Positions 62,314 to 64,000 of a stretch of 64,000 bases of DNA are shown here, one piece after another; the stretch's first letter is position 1, and the number at the start of each line of letters is the position of its first letter. The DNA is from Pontixanthobacter gangjinensis (lineage in GTDB: Bacteria; Pseudomonadota; Alphaproteobacteria; Sphingomonadales; Sphingomonadaceae). Location: assembly GCF_009827545.1 (NCBI RefSeq), contig NZ_WTYS01000001.1:2815772-2879771 (forward strand), in the 5' to 3' direction. A program made the position numbers and the translations under genes. A model generated the notes under the pieces. That model saw only the letters and a list, made by a program, of their open reading frames with translations, had not been told where the DNA came from and did not search any database.

Positions 62314-63258
62314 ATGGAACGGGAAAAATTTTCAAAACTGGCCGCGACGTTAGGTTGCCTTATAGCTTTTGCCACTGGTGGGTCGATCAATGCGGCAGCC
62401 CAGCAACTGCCACTTATCGTTGCCTTACCCAGTGTCATTGTCCTGCCCAGCACCCCGACATTAACTGACCAGGCTGTTTGTGCGGTTTCGAGCGAAGCGC
62501 GCGATGGTGAGAGTCAATCAGTGATCTCAAAAGGCGCAATCATTGCCGGCGGCGTAAGCAAGTTGGAGCAGATGAGGTTGGCGCAGCAAGGCGTTGCTGC
62601 TGGCTCCGCCGTCACCTCTCTTGAAAGCACCGCGCCCCTAGTTCTAGCATCCACAGCCTCTTCCGGCCTCGGACTAACGAGCTGCCTCCAGGTCAGCGCG
62701 AAAGTCGACCTACCCAAATCATTTGTGCAGCCTCGGATGCCGGGGGATAATGATATTCTTGGTAGCCAACGGATCAGGATAAGTAAGACAACATTGGACG
62801 CGAAATGGGACCGCGTACGCAATGAAGGCGTCAGCCGTCGCACCGCTCAGCGATTTATCAATCGCGGGACAAGCGACAAGTTGGACCTCATTGATCAGGT
62901 TAATAGCAGGATAAACCGGGAAATCAGGTTCGTAGAAGATGCTCGCTCGAACGACCAATGGGAAACTGCATCGCGGACAATCCGTCGCAAGACGGGCGAT
63001 TGCGAAGACATCGCGATAGCGAAGATGCAGGTTTTGTCTGCGCTCGGGATCGCCAAAGACAAGATGACGCTGACGATTGCCCGTGATCTTGTACGCGGGC
63101 GTGATCACTCGGTCCTCATCGTTGAACTAGAAGGCAAACGCTATTTGCTCGACAACGAGTCCGACCAGTTGCTCGATGGCCGTATTGCCAATGATTATCG
63201 GCCAATTTTTAGCTATAGCGGCACAGAGAAATGGATCCACGGCTACACGGCTGGCTAA
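62314..63258 (+). CDS. LapG-like periplasmic transglutaminase-like cysteine protease
   Basis: The 314-residue protein is a bacterial transglutaminase-like cysteine proteinase of the LapG type. The triad is Cys230 (GDCEDIAIAKM), His265 (GRDHSVLIVE) and Asp280 (LLDNESD). The N-terminal signal peptide ends near INAAAQ. LapG cleaves the N-terminal retention module of a large surface adhesin and is held off by LapD when cyclic di-GMP is high. LapD is not in the window. The long N-terminal region (about 130 residues) before the catalytic domain is unusual and of unknown role. Confidence 0.9.
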   Translation: MEREKFSKLAATLGCLIAFATGGSINAAAQQLPLIVALPSVIVLPSTPTLTDQAVCAVSSEARDGESQSVISKGAIIAGGVSKLEQMRLAQQGVAAGSAVTSLESTAPLVLASTASSGLGLTSCLQVSAKVDLPKSFVQPRMPGDNDILGSQRIRISKTTLDAKWDRVRNEGVSRRTAQRFINRGTSDKLDLIDQVNSRINREIRFVEDARSNDQWETASRTIRRKTGDCEDIAIAKMQVLSALGIAKDKMTLTIARDLVRGRDHSVLIVELEGKRYLLDNESDQLLDGRIANDYRPIFSYSGTEKWIHGYTAG

Positions 63259-63267
63259 TGGATCATT

Positions 63268-64000
63268 TCAGCGTTCAGTCAAAGCCTCGCCAAACGCTTT
63301 GGCGACAGGCTTCAAAAGATACGTCAATATTGATTTACGCCCAGTGACAATTTCGACGTCACAAACCATTCCCGGGACGATGGGCAACCTCTGCCCTGCC
63401 CGTTCGATATAGGCCAAGTCGGTTTCTATAAGAACGAGATAATATGCTTCTCGCTCTACTTCATCGAAAATTGAATCTGCGCTGATTTGCTGCACTTTGC
63501 CAGGGAGACCGCCAAAAATCGAAAAGTCATATGCAGTCACTTTTACGTTGGCCGTGTCGCCGACTTTGATGAAAGCAATATCGCTAGGGCTTACCCGCGC
63601 CTCTACCAGCAATTTATCGCCGATCGGCACTACCTGCATGAGTTTTTGACCCGCATTCACGAAGCCGCCAATTGTGCTGATCTGGACGTCATTGACGATT
63701 CCATCAACCGGAGCTCGAAGTTCGTTTCGATCTTTTTTCGCTTCTGCCCCCCTTATGGTTTCCTGATTTACCGCAATGCGTGTGTTAATTTCGCTGCGTT
63801 CGTTCAAAGCCTGTTGGCGGAAGTCTAGTCTGGCAGCGTTCAATTCTGATTGAGCTTCTGCCACGGCGGCTCTCGCTCTGGCTACACCCTGCCTTGCCGC
63901 AGATAAGCGCCCTCGTGTTTCGACCAGTTCCCTTTGCGCAGTCAGAAGCTCGGTCTGCGGAACGATCCCTTTTTCAGCAAGCGGCTGCAACATCGCCACT
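63268..64000 (-). CDS. HlyD-type type I secretion membrane fusion protein (partial)
   Basis: The C-terminal 244 residues of a HlyD/LapC-type adaptor are visible; the 5' end lies beyond 64000. Visible parts are the coiled-coil stretch ELLTAQRELVETRGRLSAAR, the lipoyl-like hinge RNELRAPVDGIVNDVQISTI and the beta-barrel ISADSIFDEVEREAYYLVLI. The position beside the LapG-like gene suggests a type I exporter for a large adhesin, with the ABC transporter and outer membrane component to be expected beyond the window. Confidence 0.9.
   Translation of the reverse strand, partial: VAMLQPLAEKGIVPQTELLTAQRELVETRGRLSAARQGVARARAAVAEAQSELNAARLDFRQQALNERSEINTRIAVNQETIRGAEAKKDRNELRAPVDGIVNDVQISTIGGFVNAGQKLMQVVPIGDKLLVEARVSPSDIAFIKVGDTANVKVTAYDFSIFGGLPGKVQQISADSIFDEVEREAYYLVLIETDLAYIERAGQRLPIVPGMVCDVEIVTGRKSILTYLLKPVAKAFGEALTER

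Noticed and set aside
1-64000. CRISPR arrays, insertion sequences, prophage genes, rRNA operon
   Set aside because: No regularly spaced repeats, transposase or integrase-like frames, or rRNA sequences were seen in the window.

Overview
The window looks like chromosomal core sequence of a sphingomonad-type alphaproteobacterium, probably near Erythrobacteraceae. This rests on gene content and protein style, not on a database search. Supporting signs are homologues of mitochondrial-type respiratory and quinone factors (CBP3-like cytochrome bc1 chaperone, COQ9, NDUFA12, SCO1), several TonB-dependent receptors including one of 1137 residues with a carboxypeptidase-like plug extension, DUF2155, stand-alone TonB, moderate-to-high GC, and many ATGA or TGATG gene overlaps. 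I see no insertion sequence, prophage, CRISPR array or rRNA operon. One tRNA gene (Trp) is present.

Layout. 1-7.2 kb: an M16 metallopeptidase lipoprotein cut by the window edge, an ACT-domain protein, a decayed small secreted-protein gene, hslUV behind a heat-shock-type promoter, bamE, and the cbp3-like/DUF177 pair. 7.5-11.7 kb: ssb, feoAB, coq9 and an ankyrin protein. 11.7-16.9 kb: a co-directional run of sco1, a ycgN-like gene, a YgjP-type metalloprotease, a membrane protein, ribD, ribE, a TIGR03643 gene and a Stealth phosphotransferase. ribD has no usual start codon in frame. 16.9-26.2 kb: a HerA-like ATPase; a fused two-oxoacid dehydrogenase E1 overlapping a diverged FabD-like acyltransferase; a TonB-dependent receptor; a flavin monooxygenase; a CinA/MoaB-type protein. 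26.3-34.4 kb: the secE-nusG and rplK-rplA block, opened by a DNA ligase/exonuclease pair and pspA, with an alanine/glycine symporter and tRNA-Trp beyond it. 34.4-40.7 kb: aat, DUF2155, NDUFA12, DUF192, recX, a lone fatty acyl-AMP ligase and a DUF389 membrane protein. 40.9-48.4 kb: a TelA/XpaC-like/PHA-granule-domain operon, DUF2721, manC, tonB and a large MASE1 hybrid histidine kinase. 48.5-56.9 kb: an Oar-like TonB-dependent receptor, a 2-oxoglutarate/Fe(II) oxygenase, a CNT nucleoside transporter, a VUT-family transporter and a CPA2 antiporter. 57-61.4 kb: a persulfide/sulfur detoxification operon under a BigR/SqrR-like repressor. 61.5-64 kb: an unknown membrane protein, a LapG-like protease and the end of an HlyD-type secretion adaptor, which suggests a biofilm-adhesin secretion locus continuing past the window.

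The best candidates for something little described are: the E1-fusion/acyltransferase-like operon with altered catalytic residues (18.5-21.8 kb); the TelA-XpaC-PHA triad (40.9-43.2 kb); the lone FAAL (37.4-39.2 kb); the unknown gene beside lapG (61.5-62.2 kb); and regulatory details such as apparently leaderless starts for hslV and bigR, the ribD start problem, a 49-codon gene with a strong ribosome binding site, and a tRNA T-arm-like element with an intrinsic-terminator hairpin in front of secE.
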